From: Hymenobacter sp. 5317J-9 | Lineage (GTDB): Bacteria > Bacteroidota > Bacteroidia > Cytophagales > Hymenobacteraceae | Direction of reading: 5' to 3' | NCBI RefSeq assembly: GCF_022921075.1 | Contig: NZ_CP095050.1 | Location: forward strand, 1,488,001 to 1,552,000 | DNA length: 64,000 bases | Shown: positions 37,064-44,994 of the stretch, piece after piece | How positions within the stretch are numbered: position 1 is the first letter of the stretch | Layout of the letters: the number at the start of each line of letters is the position of its first letter | Translations under genes and position numbers: made by a program | Notes under the pieces: model-generated | The model's database searches: none | The model's input: the letters and a program-made list of their open reading frames with translations, nothing else | Told to the model about the DNA's origin: nothing

Positions 37064-38536
37064 ATGAAAGTAAAGCTCATCCTCCCGGCCCTTACTGAAG
37101 CCACCAACCCGTATTGGCGGCCCATCAAGTACTCGCTTTTTCCGCCGCTGGGGTTGGCCACGCTGGCAGCCTACCTGCCGGCCGAGTGGGAAGCCGATAT
37201 GCAGGATGAGCACGTGGAAACGCTGAATCTGTACGATGAACCCGACCTCGTTATCATCCAGGTGTACATTACCAATGCCTATAAGGCCTACGCCCTGGCC
37301 GACCACTACCGCGCCCGCGGCGCCTACGTGTGCCTCGGCGGCCTGCACGTGACCAGCCTGCCCGACGAGGCCGCGCCGCACGCCGACAGCATCTTTCTGG
37401 GGCCGGGGGAGGAGATTTTTCCAGAGTTCCTGAAGGACTGGCAGGCGGGGCGGGCCCGGCCGCGCTACGTGTCGACGGCCGGGCGCACGCTGGTGGGCAT
37501 TCCGCCTATTCGGCGCGACCTGATTAAGCGGGAGCGGTACCTCGTGCCCAATTCCATTGTAGTGACACGCGGCTGCCCGCACCACTGCGACTTTTGCTAC
37601 AAAGACGCCTTTTTTCAGGGCGGCAAGGGCTTTTACACCCAGACCGTAGACGATGCGCTGGCCGAAATAGACCGGCTGCCCGGCCGCCATCTATATTTCC
37701 TCGACGACCATTTGCTGGGGCACACGCGCTTTGCGGCGGGGCTGTTTGAGGGCATGCGCGGCATGGGGCGGCTGTTTCAGGGCGCCGCTACGGTCGACAG
37801 CATCCTGCGCGACAACGGGCTACTGGAAAAGGCGGCGCAGGCGGGCTTGCGCAGCTTGTTCGTGGGGTTTGAGACGCTGAGCCCCATCAATCTCAAGTCC
37901 AGCAATAAGCCCCAGAACCTGGGCCGCGACTACGCGGCGGCCATCCAGCGGCTGCACGATTTGGGCATCATGGTGAACGGCAGCTTCGTGTTCGGGCTTG
38001 ATGACGACCGGCCCGACGTGTTTCGGCGCACCGTGGACTGGGGCGTGAGCCAAGGCATCACCACGGCCACCTTTCACATTGCCACGCCCTACCCGGGCAC
38101 GGCGCTTTTCCAGCAGATGGAGGCCCAGGGCCGCCTGCTGCACCGCCGCTGGAACGAGTATGACACCCGCACGGTGGTGTGCCAGCCCGGCCCGCACCTG
38201 ACGGCCCGCCAGCTCAAGGACGGTTACGACCAGGCTTACCGCGACTTCTACTCTTGGACCAACATCACCAAAGCCAGCCTGGTGCACGACACCCTGCGCC
38301 ACCAGCTCAAGCACTTTGCCTACGCCGGCGGCTGGAAAAAATTCGAGCCCCTCTGGAATTTCATGATAAAGTCGCGCCACCTTGACACGATGCGCCCGCT
38401 GCTGGAAGCCATTCTGAGCAAGGTGCGCGGCAAGGATGCAAAACCCGGCGCGCAGGCGTTGGCGCCGCCAATGGGAGAACCTGGGATGCTGATGCCGCTG
38501 CCGGTGCTACAGTCAGCAGCGGTCAACAACGCCTAA
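37064..38536 (+). CDS. B12-binding radical SAM protein
   Basis: A 490-residue protein. The N-terminal B12-binding-like Rossmann domain (about 1-130) shows PPLGLATLAAYLP and CLGGLHVTSLPDEAAPHADS. The radical SAM domain starts at VVTRGCPHHCDFCYKD, whose three Cys bind the 4Fe-4S cluster, followed by LYFLDDHLLG and FVGFETLS. The C-terminal 120 residues are helical. Relatives act on lipids, hopanoids or natural products; the substrate is unknown. Its stop overlaps the next ATG (TAATG), so the small membrane protein is coupled. Confidence 0.88.
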   Translation: MKVKLILPALTEATNPYWRPIKYSLFPPLGLATLAAYLPAEWEADMQDEHVETLNLYDEPDLVIIQVYITNAYKAYALADHYRARGAYVCLGGLHVTSLPDEAAPHADSIFLGPGEEIFPEFLKDWQAGRARPRYVSTAGRTLVGIPPIRRDLIKRERYLVPNSIVVTRGCPHHCDFCYKDAFFQGGKGFYTQTVDDALAEIDRLPGRHLYFLDDHLLGHTRFAAGLFEGMRGMGRLFQGAATVDSILRDNGLLEKAAQAGLRSLFVGFETLSPINLKSSNKPQNLGRDYAAAIQRLHDLGIMVNGSFVFGLDDDRPDVFRRTVDWGVSQGITTATFHIATPYPGTALFQQMEAQGRLLHRRWNEYDTRTVVCQPGPHLTARQLKDGYDQAYRDFYSWTNITKASLVHDTLRHQLKHFAYAGGWKKFEPLWNFMIKSRHLDTMRPLLEAILSKVRGKDAKPGAQALAPPMGEPGMLMPLPVLQSAAVNNA

Positions 38537-38913
38537 TGGATACAGTCATCATGTCTCATAACCCCTTTTCCAAACCGCTCACGCCCGAGGAGTGGGTACT
38601 ATCCAGCGTCTGCTGGACCTTTCTGTGCATTGCCTGCTGGGTAGCGTTGACGTGGCCGTTTCTACTAACGTCTCTGCCTTCTGAATACAGGACATACGAG
38701 CCTACACTGCTTTTCCTGGGCTTTATCGGTCCCTACGCGTTGGCCTGGATAAAAGCAACCCCTCCCAAGCTTGCATTCGAATCACGCTTTGTGCTCGTCG
38801 AAGTATGCGTAGCGCTCTGGACCGTTGCCCTATTCATTGTGCTAATGGGCTGGCTACTAATCGCCCTCTTCTTAATAGCTCTTTCGGGCCCGTCTACTGG
38901 GTTCGGGTTTTGA
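38536..38913 (+). CDS. Small membrane protein coupled to the radical SAM gene
   Basis: A 125-residue protein with three or four predicted membrane helices (CWTFLCIACWVALTWPFLL, LLFLGFIGPYALAWI, VCVALWTVALFIVLMGWLL). The ATG shares a base with the preceding stop. Codons here look less GC-rich than in neighbours, suggesting separate acquisition. No family is recognised. Confidence 0.55.
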   Translation: MDTVIMSHNPFSKPLTPEEWVLSSVCWTFLCIACWVALTWPFLLTSLPSEYRTYEPTLLFLGFIGPYALAWIKATPPKLAFESRFVLVEVCVALWTVALFIVLMGWLLIALFLIALSGPSTGFGF

Positions 38914-38939
38914 TTGTCAACCTGTAATGCGTTAATGCC

Positions 38940-39740
38940 ATGACTTTCACCGACGTCAAGACCTACTTCCTGGCCAACCGGGCCAGCGTCGCCGAGTTGC
39001 CCTGGCACGAAGCCGCGCCGCTCATACCCGCCGAGCTGCGCGCCGTGCGCGCCTCCCTCCAAACCTTCCAGCGCGGTGAGGGCACGGGCGGCGACCACCT
39101 GCTGGACCTGGCCAACCAATATGGCGTGCCCGACTACGCGGCCGCCATGCAGCTGTTCATTGCCGAGGAGGAAGGCCACGCCGAAATGCTGGGCCGCTTC
39201 ATGGACCAGCAGGGCATTCCGCGGCTGCACACGCACTGGCTGCACGAGGTTTTCCGCACGCTGGGGCGGCCGTTGGGCCTGGAGCACATGGTGCGCGTGA
39301 TTCTGACGGCCGAGGTGGTGGCCGCCGTCTACTACCGGGCGCTGGCCGAGGCCACGTGCTCGAACCTGCTGCGGCAGATTTGCCGGCGCATTCTGCACGA
39401 CGAGGAAATGCACCTTGCGTTTCATTGCCTGGCCATTCGGCAATGGTCGTTTGGGAGGGGCCGGCTGAGCGTGTGGCTGTGGCGCCAGTTCTACCGCGGG
39501 CTGATGGCGGGGACGGCCCTGGTGGTGTATGCGGCTAGCTGGCGCACGTTCGGGGCCGGAGGCTACGGGGTAGGGCGCTTTTGCGCCGCCATTGCCGCCG
39601 AGTATCGTCGGCTGGAGGGTATGCAGCGGCCCGGCGGTGTCCTGGCTTTGCGCAACGCTCACGAATTGATGGACTCACCGGCCAATGGCCATGCAGGCGT
39701 TTGTCCGGTATCCAGCCCGCGGATTTCAATGCCGCAATAG
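38940..39740 (+). CDS. Ferritin-like diiron domain protein
   Basis: A 266-residue helical protein. Carboxylate/His motifs in the expected order are EEEGHAEMLGRFM, LTAEVVAAVYYRALAE and HDEEMHLAFHCLAI. Together they form a four-helix ferritin-like diiron site as in hydroxylases and N-oxygenases. The last 30 residues look disordered. It follows the radical SAM/small membrane pair by 26 bases and is probably in that transcript. A paired radical SAM and diiron oxygenase suggests a biosynthetic or lipid-modifying route; the substrate is unknown. Confidence 0.75.
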   Translation: MTFTDVKTYFLANRASVAELPWHEAAPLIPAELRAVRASLQTFQRGEGTGGDHLLDLANQYGVPDYAAAMQLFIAEEEGHAEMLGRFMDQQGIPRLHTHWLHEVFRTLGRPLGLEHMVRVILTAEVVAAVYYRALAEATCSNLLRQICRRILHDEEMHLAFHCLAIRQWSFGRGRLSVWLWRQFYRGLMAGTALVVYAASWRTFGAGGYGVGRFCAAIAAEYRRLEGMQRPGGVLALRNAHELMDSPANGHAGVCPVSSPRISMPQ

Positions 39741-39800
39741 GGGAGAAGCCCGTTGGCTGCTTCCCAGACCTAGCCGCACGGCTAATTTTTTTGAAAATCT

Positions 39801-39817
39801 ACTTTGAAATACAAAGC
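39801..39817 (+). promoter_or_regulatory. Operator candidate 3: ACTTTG-AAATA-CAAAGC
   Basis: An inverted repeat (five of six pairs in the outer arms) ends 10 bases before the DUF4173 start. It matches the two other sites upstream of 35902 and 37064. Confidence 0.58.
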
Positions 39818-39827
39818 GTTTTAACTC

Positions 39828-41453
39828 ATGGAAACTTCTCTGCAACCGGGCGCGCAATGGCCCGCAGTGTCGCCGGCCACCTTTGCTACCACTGCGGCTC
39901 ACCCGCCGCTTACAAAAGCACAAAAGCTGCTGCCGCTGGGCGTACTGCTGTTCGACTGGCTTTTCTGGCAGGAGAATCGCGGCGTCAACGTGTTTTTGTT
40001 TGGGCTGTTTGTGGTGGTGGCGCAGCTGGTGCTGCTGCCGCGCGTAGCGGCGGTGCGGCGCTCGGGCTACTTCTGGCTGGCGGTGGCGGGCAGCCTGTTT
40101 AGCGGGGCCATGGTGGCCGTGTACGGCTCGGGGGTGGCGATGCTGGCCTGGGCGGCCTCGCTGCTCATGTTGCTGGGCTACGTGAACCAGCCGCACCTGA
40201 AGCTGGTGCTCTACGCCGTGCTCACGGCCGCCAACAGCGCGGCACAGGCCTGGCTACGGGTGCTGCGCGGCGTGCGGGCCCCGCGGCAGAGCGGCGCGGG
40301 CGTGCGCCGGGGTTGGTTCTACGGGCGCCTGCTGGTGGTGCCGGTGGTGATTCTGGGGGCCTTTCACTTGCTGTTTGCGGTGGCCAACCCGGTGTATGAC
40401 CGGCTGAGCGGGCGGGCGCTGGCGCTGCTGGGCAACTGGCTGGCGCGGCTCATTCCCGACATTTCGCTGGGGCACCTGCTGTTTGTGGCGCTGGGCTTTG
40501 TGCTGGTAGCCGGGGCGCTGGTGGCGGTGCCGGTGTATGCCTTTGCCGACCACGAATCGCGCTTCGGCGAGTTTGTGCGGCGGCAGCGCGACCGGGTGGC
40601 CTCCTTCGGCGTGCGCCGGCCCGACTTTCGGTGGAAAACCGTGAAGGCGCTTGATTTGCGCAAGGAGTTTTACGCCGCCGCGGCCGTGTTTGGGCTCGTG
40701 AATGTGCTGCTGCTGGCTGTGAATGCCATCGACATCAACTGGCTGTGGTTTGGCTTTGAGCCCGCACCGGGGTTCGATTTGGCGCAGTTCGTGCACGAGG
40801 GGACGTATGTGCTCATCTTCAGCATCCTGCTGGCCATGGGCATCGTGCTGTGGTTTTTCCGCCGCAACCTCAACTTCTACCAGCCGGGCCTGCGCTGGCT
40901 GCGCAGTGGCGCCACGGTGTGGGTGCTGCAAAATGCGGTGCTTGCCGTGTCGGTGGGCTTGCGCAACTATTACTACATCCTGCACAGCGGCGTGGCTTAC
41001 AAGCGTATTGGCGTGTGCTTTTTCCTGCTGCTGGTGTTTTTCGGGCTGGGCACGGTGCTGCTCAAAATCTGGCAGCGCCGCTCGGCCTACAGCCTCGTGC
41101 GGCTCAACGCCCTGGCCGTGTACGCGGTGCTGCTCATGCTGGCCGCTGGCAACTGGGAAGTCTGGATTGCGGAGTACAACCTGCAGCCGCGCTTCCGCAG
41201 CATCGACATCGGCTTCCTGCTCAACATGCCCGACCGGGTGCTGCCCACGCTGCAGGCCCGCCGGGCTCTGCTCAACCACACCGCCCAGCTCACCATGGAT
41301 TCGGAGTACGGCACCGGCCAGGTTATCACCGCCGAAGATGCCCAGCGCCGCCTCGATTACGCCCTCCACAACGCCAAGGCGGAATATGCCGCCTACACCC
41401 ACTGGCAGGGCCTCAACTACGCCGACTGGCAGGCCCGTCAGACCATGCGCTAA
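39828..41453 (+). CDS. DUF4173-like multi-pass membrane protein
   Basis: A 541-residue protein with ten or more predicted membrane helices. Family-like stretches are AVNAIDINWLWFGFEP, FVHEGTYVLIFSILLAMGIV, LRNYYYILHSGVAYKRIGV and IDIGFLLNMPDRVLPTL, followed by a C-terminal soluble part ending LNYADWQARQTMR. DUF4173 proteins are often next to small HTH regulators in Bacteroidota; function unknown. It heads a run of small membrane-protein genes and is preceded by operator candidate 3. Confidence 0.75.
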   Translation: METSLQPGAQWPAVSPATFATTAAHPPLTKAQKLLPLGVLLFDWLFWQENRGVNVFLFGLFVVVAQLVLLPRVAAVRRSGYFWLAVAGSLFSGAMVAVYGSGVAMLAWAASLLMLLGYVNQPHLKLVLYAVLTAANSAAQAWLRVLRGVRAPRQSGAGVRRGWFYGRLLVVPVVILGAFHLLFAVANPVYDRLSGRALALLGNWLARLIPDISLGHLLFVALGFVLVAGALVAVPVYAFADHESRFGEFVRRQRDRVASFGVRRPDFRWKTVKALDLRKEFYAAAAVFGLVNVLLLAVNAIDINWLWFGFEPAPGFDLAQFVHEGTYVLIFSILLAMGIVLWFFRRNLNFYQPGLRWLRSGATVWVLQNAVLAVSVGLRNYYYILHSGVAYKRIGVCFFLLLVFFGLGTVLLKIWQRRSAYSLVRLNALAVYAVLLMLAAGNWEVWIAEYNLQPRFRSIDIGFLLNMPDRVLPTLQARRALLNHTAQLTMDSEYGTGQVITAEDAQRRLDYALHNAKAEYAAYTHWQGLNYADWQARQTMR

Positions 41454-41477
41454 GGCCGAGACGCCACACATCACGAA

Positions 41478-41505
41478 ATCAGCACATCAGCACATCAGTA
41501 CATCA
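41478..41505. repeat. ATCAGCACATCAGCACATC short repeat
   Basis: Three degenerate copies of ATCAGCAC/ATCAGTAC lie just before the ATG at 41510. The same words appear in the inverted repeat at 13601-13758, pointing to an interspersed element. Confidence 0.5.
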
Positions 41506-41509
41506 ACTC

Positions 41510-41731
41510 ATGGCTTCCATTCCTCCCTTTCTGCTGACTTTTCTGGGCATTATTTTCTGTATCGGCGACGTGGCCGCGCTGGGCGTGCTGCTCACCTGGC
41601 AGCAGCGCGCCGCCACGCCTGATGCCCGCTTCCGGCGCTGGCTGCGCGGCGTGCTGCCGGCCACGGTGGTATTGCTTGGCCTGCTCCTGCTGGCCTTCAC
41701 CCAACTCATGCTGCTGTGGTCGTCGAAATGA
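41510..41731 (+). CDS. Small two-helix membrane protein
   Basis: A 73-residue protein (ATG at 41510) with two membrane helices: FLLTFLGIIFCIGDVAALGV and LPATVVLLGLLLLAFTQLML. Its stop overlaps the start of the next gene (ATGA). No family is recognised. The position in a run of tightly packed membrane genes supports it being real. Confidence 0.55.
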   Translation: MASIPPFLLTFLGIIFCIGDVAALGVLLTWQQRAATPDARFRRWLRGVLPATVVLLGLLLLAFTQLMLLWSSK

Positions 41732-42069
41732 GCCGCGTCGTGCGCCTCGTGCGCCTCCTGCTGGTGGGACTCGGCGCGTGGCTTTGGGCGGTGGGCGGCA
41801 CCAGCTTCGCGCTGGCCCTCGAAAGCGCCTACCGCACCCGCGTGCCGTACTCGACGGCGCCCTTCTGGGCGGCGCTGCTGCTCACGGCGGTGGGCATTCC
41901 GGGCTGGCTGGTGGTCTGCATTCGGGTGGCCTACACCGACTACGTCGACGGCCAGCCGTGGCGCCGCCGCTGGGACGTGGCCGCGCAGGTCTTCTTTTTA
42001 CTGGGGTTGCTGGTGCTGGAGGTGCTGCCGCTGCTGGCCGTGCGAGGCCAGCCGCCACGCCTTTACTAA
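41728..42069 (+). CDS. Small membrane protein
   Basis: A 113-residue protein with three predicted membrane helices (LLLVGLGAWLWAVGGTSFAL, AALLLTAVGIPGWLVVCI, VFFLLGLLVLEVLPLLAV). ATG 41728 overlaps the previous stop by 4 bases. An upstream GTG at 41716 is an alternative. Unknown family. Confidence 0.6.
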   Translation: MSRVVRLVRLLLVGLGAWLWAVGGTSFALALESAYRTRVPYSTAPFWAALLLTAVGIPGWLVVCIRVAYTDYVDGQPWRRRWDVAAQVFFLLGLLVLEVLPLLAVRGQPPRLY

Positions 42070-42089
42070 CGCATTTTTGCTTCATACAT

Positions 42090-42449
42090 ATGTTTCAGCA
42101 TCACCTGCGGCACCTGCTGCCGCATTGGCCCGAGGTACCGCCCCGGCTGTGGCTCACCGCGGCGGGCATAGTCTTGGCGGGCCTCAGCCTGTGGTTTGAG
42201 CAGGAAATCTGGCGGGAAACCGAACCCGCCCGATTCTGGACCTGGGTGGTCCTCACGTTGCTATTGCTGGCGGGCGGGCTGCAAACCATTGGCGTGCTGC
42301 TGCGGTGGCCGGCCAGCTACAACGGGCCGCGCTGGCTGCGGCTGGCCCTAGGCTGCGCAGCGCTGGCCCTGGGGCTGGGCGTGGCGCTTATCACGCTGGC
42401 GCTGTGCCTGCTCAGCGGCGTTCGGGCGGCGTTGCTGGGCGCGAGCTAG
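42090..42449 (+). CDS. Small membrane protein
   Basis: A 119-residue protein starting MFQHHLRHLLPHWPEVPPRL, with three membrane helices (LTAAGIVLAGLSLW, WTWVVLTLLLLAGGLQTIGV, LALGCAALALGLGVALITLA). It lies 20 bases after the previous gene. A long in-frame extension back to 41622 overlaps two other genes and is rejected. Unknown family. Confidence 0.55.
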   Translation: MFQHHLRHLLPHWPEVPPRLWLTAAGIVLAGLSLWFEQEIWRETEPARFWTWVVLTLLLLAGGLQTIGVLLRWPASYNGPRWLRLALGCAALALGLGVALITLALCLLSGVRAALLGAS

Positions 42450-42453
42450 GCTG

Positions 42454-42663
42454 ATGCCAGAATGGGAACGTCGGGCATCGAGCATAGGCGCGTTGTCGAA
42501 ATGGCTAGATGTTAACGCCGAAAAAATTGCGTCTAAACAAGATGCGGTTTTTGTCAAGCTTCGAATTTATGACGGCAATGTTCGCATTCACAGCGGCTCA
42601 AGGGGAATGCAGGCCTGCTTCAGTAAAAACCTGAATAGTAATTTATCCAAGTTATTTGGTTAG
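42454..42663 (+). CDS. Small hypothetical protein
   Basis: A 69-residue reading frame, soluble and mixed (SKWLDVNAEKIASKQDAVF, LRIYDGNVRIHSGSRG). Base composition is visibly less GC-rich than the neighbours. It starts 4 bases after the previous stop. Coding status is uncertain. Confidence 0.35.
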   Translation: MPEWERRASSIGALSKWLDVNAEKIASKQDAVFVKLRIYDGNVRIHSGSRGMQACFSKNLNSNLSKLFG

Positions 42664-42731
42664 CTTGGCGGCCCGTTGGGCTTTCCAAGTCTGAGAAAGG
42701 CCCGTGACGGCTTCACGCTTGCCTTTGCTCC

Positions 42732-43124
42732 ATGGCCCGTACGCTGCTTTTGGTTGTGCTTTTCATTGCCCTGCTGCTGGAGGTGGCGCTCACGGGCGGT
42801 GCCTTCTTCGCGCCGGGGTTCACCCTCGCGCAGTTTGGCGTGAAATACGGCCCTGAAACCACTTTTCTCACCTATATCCTGGGCTGGCTGCTGGGCTTCG
42901 TGTCGCTGGTTACGCTGGTGGCGTTTTTTCAGGTGCAGCAGCGCCGGCCGGGGTTTGCCACGTGGTGCTACCTGCTGGGTTTCTGGTGGATTGGCATTGG
43001 CGTGGGCATCTACTACGCCTTCGGCAAGCCCGATAACCTGCTGCTCGATTCGGTAAAGGGCCTGCTGATTGTGATACTGACCTGGCGCTGCCAGGCCAGC
43101 CGCATCATGGCGCGGCGCTACTAG
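42732..43124 (+). CDS. Membrane protein of unknown function
   Basis: A 130-residue protein with four predicted membrane helices (LLLVVLFIALLLEVALTGG, FLTYILGWLLGFVSLVTLV, CYLLGFWWIGIGVGIYYA, LLDSVKGLLIVILTW). Unknown family. Confidence 0.65.
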   Translation: MARTLLLVVLFIALLLEVALTGGAFFAPGFTLAQFGVKYGPETTFLTYILGWLLGFVSLVTLVAFFQVQQRRPGFATWCYLLGFWWIGIGVGIYYAFGKPDNLLLDSVKGLLIVILTWRCQASRIMARRY

Positions 43125-43135
43125 CGGCGGCTGCC

Positions 43136-43143
43136 TATATTGG
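43136..43143 (+). promoter_or_regulatory. Putative -7 box
   Basis: TATATTGG, one mismatch from TAnnTTTG, lies 30 bases before the ATG at 43174. Confidence 0.35.
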
Positions 43144-43173
43144 CGGCTCATTCGCCTCCGTTTCAGCCGCGCT

Positions 43174-43635
43174 ATGCCCACGTCGTCGCACCTGCACCCG
43201 CTGCCCGTTTCCCCCAAACTGTCGAAGCTGGGCCGCGGCCTGGCCGCCGCGCAGGTATTGAAGGAAACGCTCAGCATCGTGTTTTTGGGGCTGCCGCTGG
43301 TGCAGGAAGAGCCGCTGGTGCTGCTCTCGGCACTGCCCGGGGTGGTGCTCTACCTGCTGCACTGGCAGCTGGCGCTGGGCCGGGTGGGACGCGTGTTTGC
43401 GGCGGTGGTCTGGACGCTCACACTGCTCGATGAGCTGTGGGGCCTGCTGCTGTTTCAGGAGCTGGAGGCGCCCACGCGTGGGCAGGTCCGGATGCTGCAC
43501 GGGAGCTATTTCTTGGGCCTGGGCATCATTCTCGCGGCCTTGGCCGAGCTGGGCTGGCGCTGGCAGCGCAACCGGGCGCGGGCGCGCCGCAACGTGCATC
43601 ATCAGGCGGTGTTGGCCGCCCGGCAGCGCCGCTAA
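43174..43635 (+). CDS. Membrane protein of unknown function
   Basis: A 153-residue protein with about four membrane helices (VLKETLSIVFLGLPLV, VLLSALPGVVLYLLHW, VFAAVVWTLTLLDELWGLLL, GSYFLGLGIILAALAELGW) and a basic C-terminus. Its stop lies 3 bases from the stop of the convergent lipase gene. Unknown family. Confidence 0.6.
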   Translation: MPTSSHLHPLPVSPKLSKLGRGLAAAQVLKETLSIVFLGLPLVQEEPLVLLSALPGVVLYLLHWQLALGRVGRVFAAVVWTLTLLDELWGLLLFQELEAPTRGQVRMLHGSYFLGLGIILAALAELGWRWQRNRARARRNVHHQAVLAARQRR

Positions 43636-43638
43636 CGA

Positions 43639-44735
43639 CTAAGGCAGCCGCTGCGCGAGGTAGTAGTACGGCTGAAACAAGTGGTGCTGAAATAACTTAG
43701 CCGGGTCATCGGGGTATTGGGCGTAGTAGGCTGAATCGGCGGGCAGCACCACGGTGTTGCCCACGCGCACGTAGTCGCTGCTGGGGTAAAAGGCCGGCGC
43801 CTGATAGCCGGGCACGTTTTTGCCCACGGCCTTGGCCAGGTAGCCGCCCAGGTACCGCTGATAGCGGCGCTGGGCCCGCAGCGAGGGCCGGGCCAACTGC
43901 CCGTAGAGGTGCCGGGCCGCCAGGTTTTTGGGGAAAGGCTGCTTCTTAATCATGGCGTTGACGCCCACAAAGGGGTTCACGGGGCTGAAGTCGTTGGGCG
44001 TTTGCACCGAGAGCGGCATTTCGGGCACCCAGTCGGCGGGGTTCACCACGTTCACGGCCCAGCCGCCGGCGGTGGCGCGCTCGTAGTCGTAGGCGTAGTA
44101 GAGGTTGCCGGGCTTGGGGCCGGCGCTGCAGTAGGTTTTCAGGCGCAGGTCGGCCGGGAGCAGGCCCTGGGCCTGCAGGCTGCGCAGGTGCGAGGTGAGC
44201 AAAAACGCAATGGCGCCGCCCTGGCTGTGGCCCATCACAATGAAGTCGCGGGTGCCGGCGCGGTAGCAGGAATCCATTTTGTGCACGATGCCCTCGGCCT
44301 GAAACGCCAGCCCCAGCAGCCAGCCCGCGTGCACCGCCGCCTGCGGGTTGCTGGCCAGCCGGTACACAAACTTGCGCGTGGCCGACAGCTGCAACTCGCA
44401 CGCGGCCGGCAGCATGGCGGCGTAGAAATTCTGCTGCCAGCTCACCTGCGCCAGCGTGGTGCCCGAATGCTGATGACGGCCTGCGGCCGGCTGCCCGCCT
44501 TCGTCCACAGGTCCCAGCGGTTGTCGAGGCCCACCACCGCCGAGCGGTAGGTAAGCCGAAACGCCCGCGGCGCCGGAATGCCGGCCCAGAGCATCGAATC
44601 GGTGCCCCCCATGCGGGCGTGCAGGCGCAATAGCTCCAGGTATTCGGCCTTGTCGAAGCCCGGCTGCAGGATTTGGGCGGGCGCGTGGCCAGTCCCGGCC
44701 AGCAGCAACAGCAACACACAGGCAAGGCGGCGCAT
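43639..44735 (-). pseudogene. Exported class 3 lipase-like protein, broken by one missing base
   Basis: The reading starts MRRLACVLLLLLAGTGHAPA (signal peptide, ATG 44735) and runs to AVISIR near 44466. It then loses frame, and the remainder (TTLAQVSWQQNFYAAML...) lies in another minus frame to 43639. Restoring one C in the run 44462-44464 joins them as AVISIRGTTLAQVSW, the oxyanion-side motif of class 3 lipases. The nucleophile elbow is MGHSQGGAIAF. The protein would be about 365 residues and act outside the cytoplasm. The single homopolymer loss looks like a sequencing error rather than decay. Confidence 0.8.
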
Positions 44736-44772
44736 ACGGGCAGACGCGGCCGGGAAGTAACCGGCACGCACG

Positions 44773-44780
44773 GCAATATA
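44773..44780 (-). promoter_or_regulatory. Putative -7 box for the lipase gene
   Basis: TATATTGC on the minus strand, one mismatch from TAnnTTTG, lies 38 bases upstream of the start at 44735. Confidence 0.4.
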
Positions 44781-44856
44781 AGTCGTACCTGTTTCTTTTT
44801 CTGCGGATTGAAGCTGTTGCGGTTGGGTTAAAGCACCAGTAGTAGGTCGCGCCATG

Positions 44857-44910
44857 CCGCCGCGCCAACTCTGGCAAAAGCCGGAGGTTTTGCCAGAGTT
44901 GGCGCGGCGG
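44857..44910. repeat. Perfect 23-bp inverted repeat between divergent genes
   Basis: CCGCCGCGCCAACTCTGGCA (44857 on, 23 bases to 44879) is exactly complementary to 44888-44910 with an 8-base loop. It lies between the lipase and PBP starts, upstream of the PBP -7 box. It carries no T-run and is not a classic terminator. Confidence 0.85.
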
Positions 44911-44937
44911 TTTCTGCCGTTTGGGCGGCTGGACTGG

Positions 44938-44945
44938 TATATTTG
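44938..44945 (+). promoter_or_regulatory. -7 box for the class A PBP gene
   Basis: TATATTTG matches the Bacteroidota -7 consensus exactly, 50 bases before the ATG at 44995. This rules out the in-frame ATG at 44854, which lies upstream. Confidence 0.6.
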
Positions 44946-44994
44946 TCGTTCTTCGCGGCGGAGCTATGGCTTCGCATTCCCCTTGTTGCCTCGC

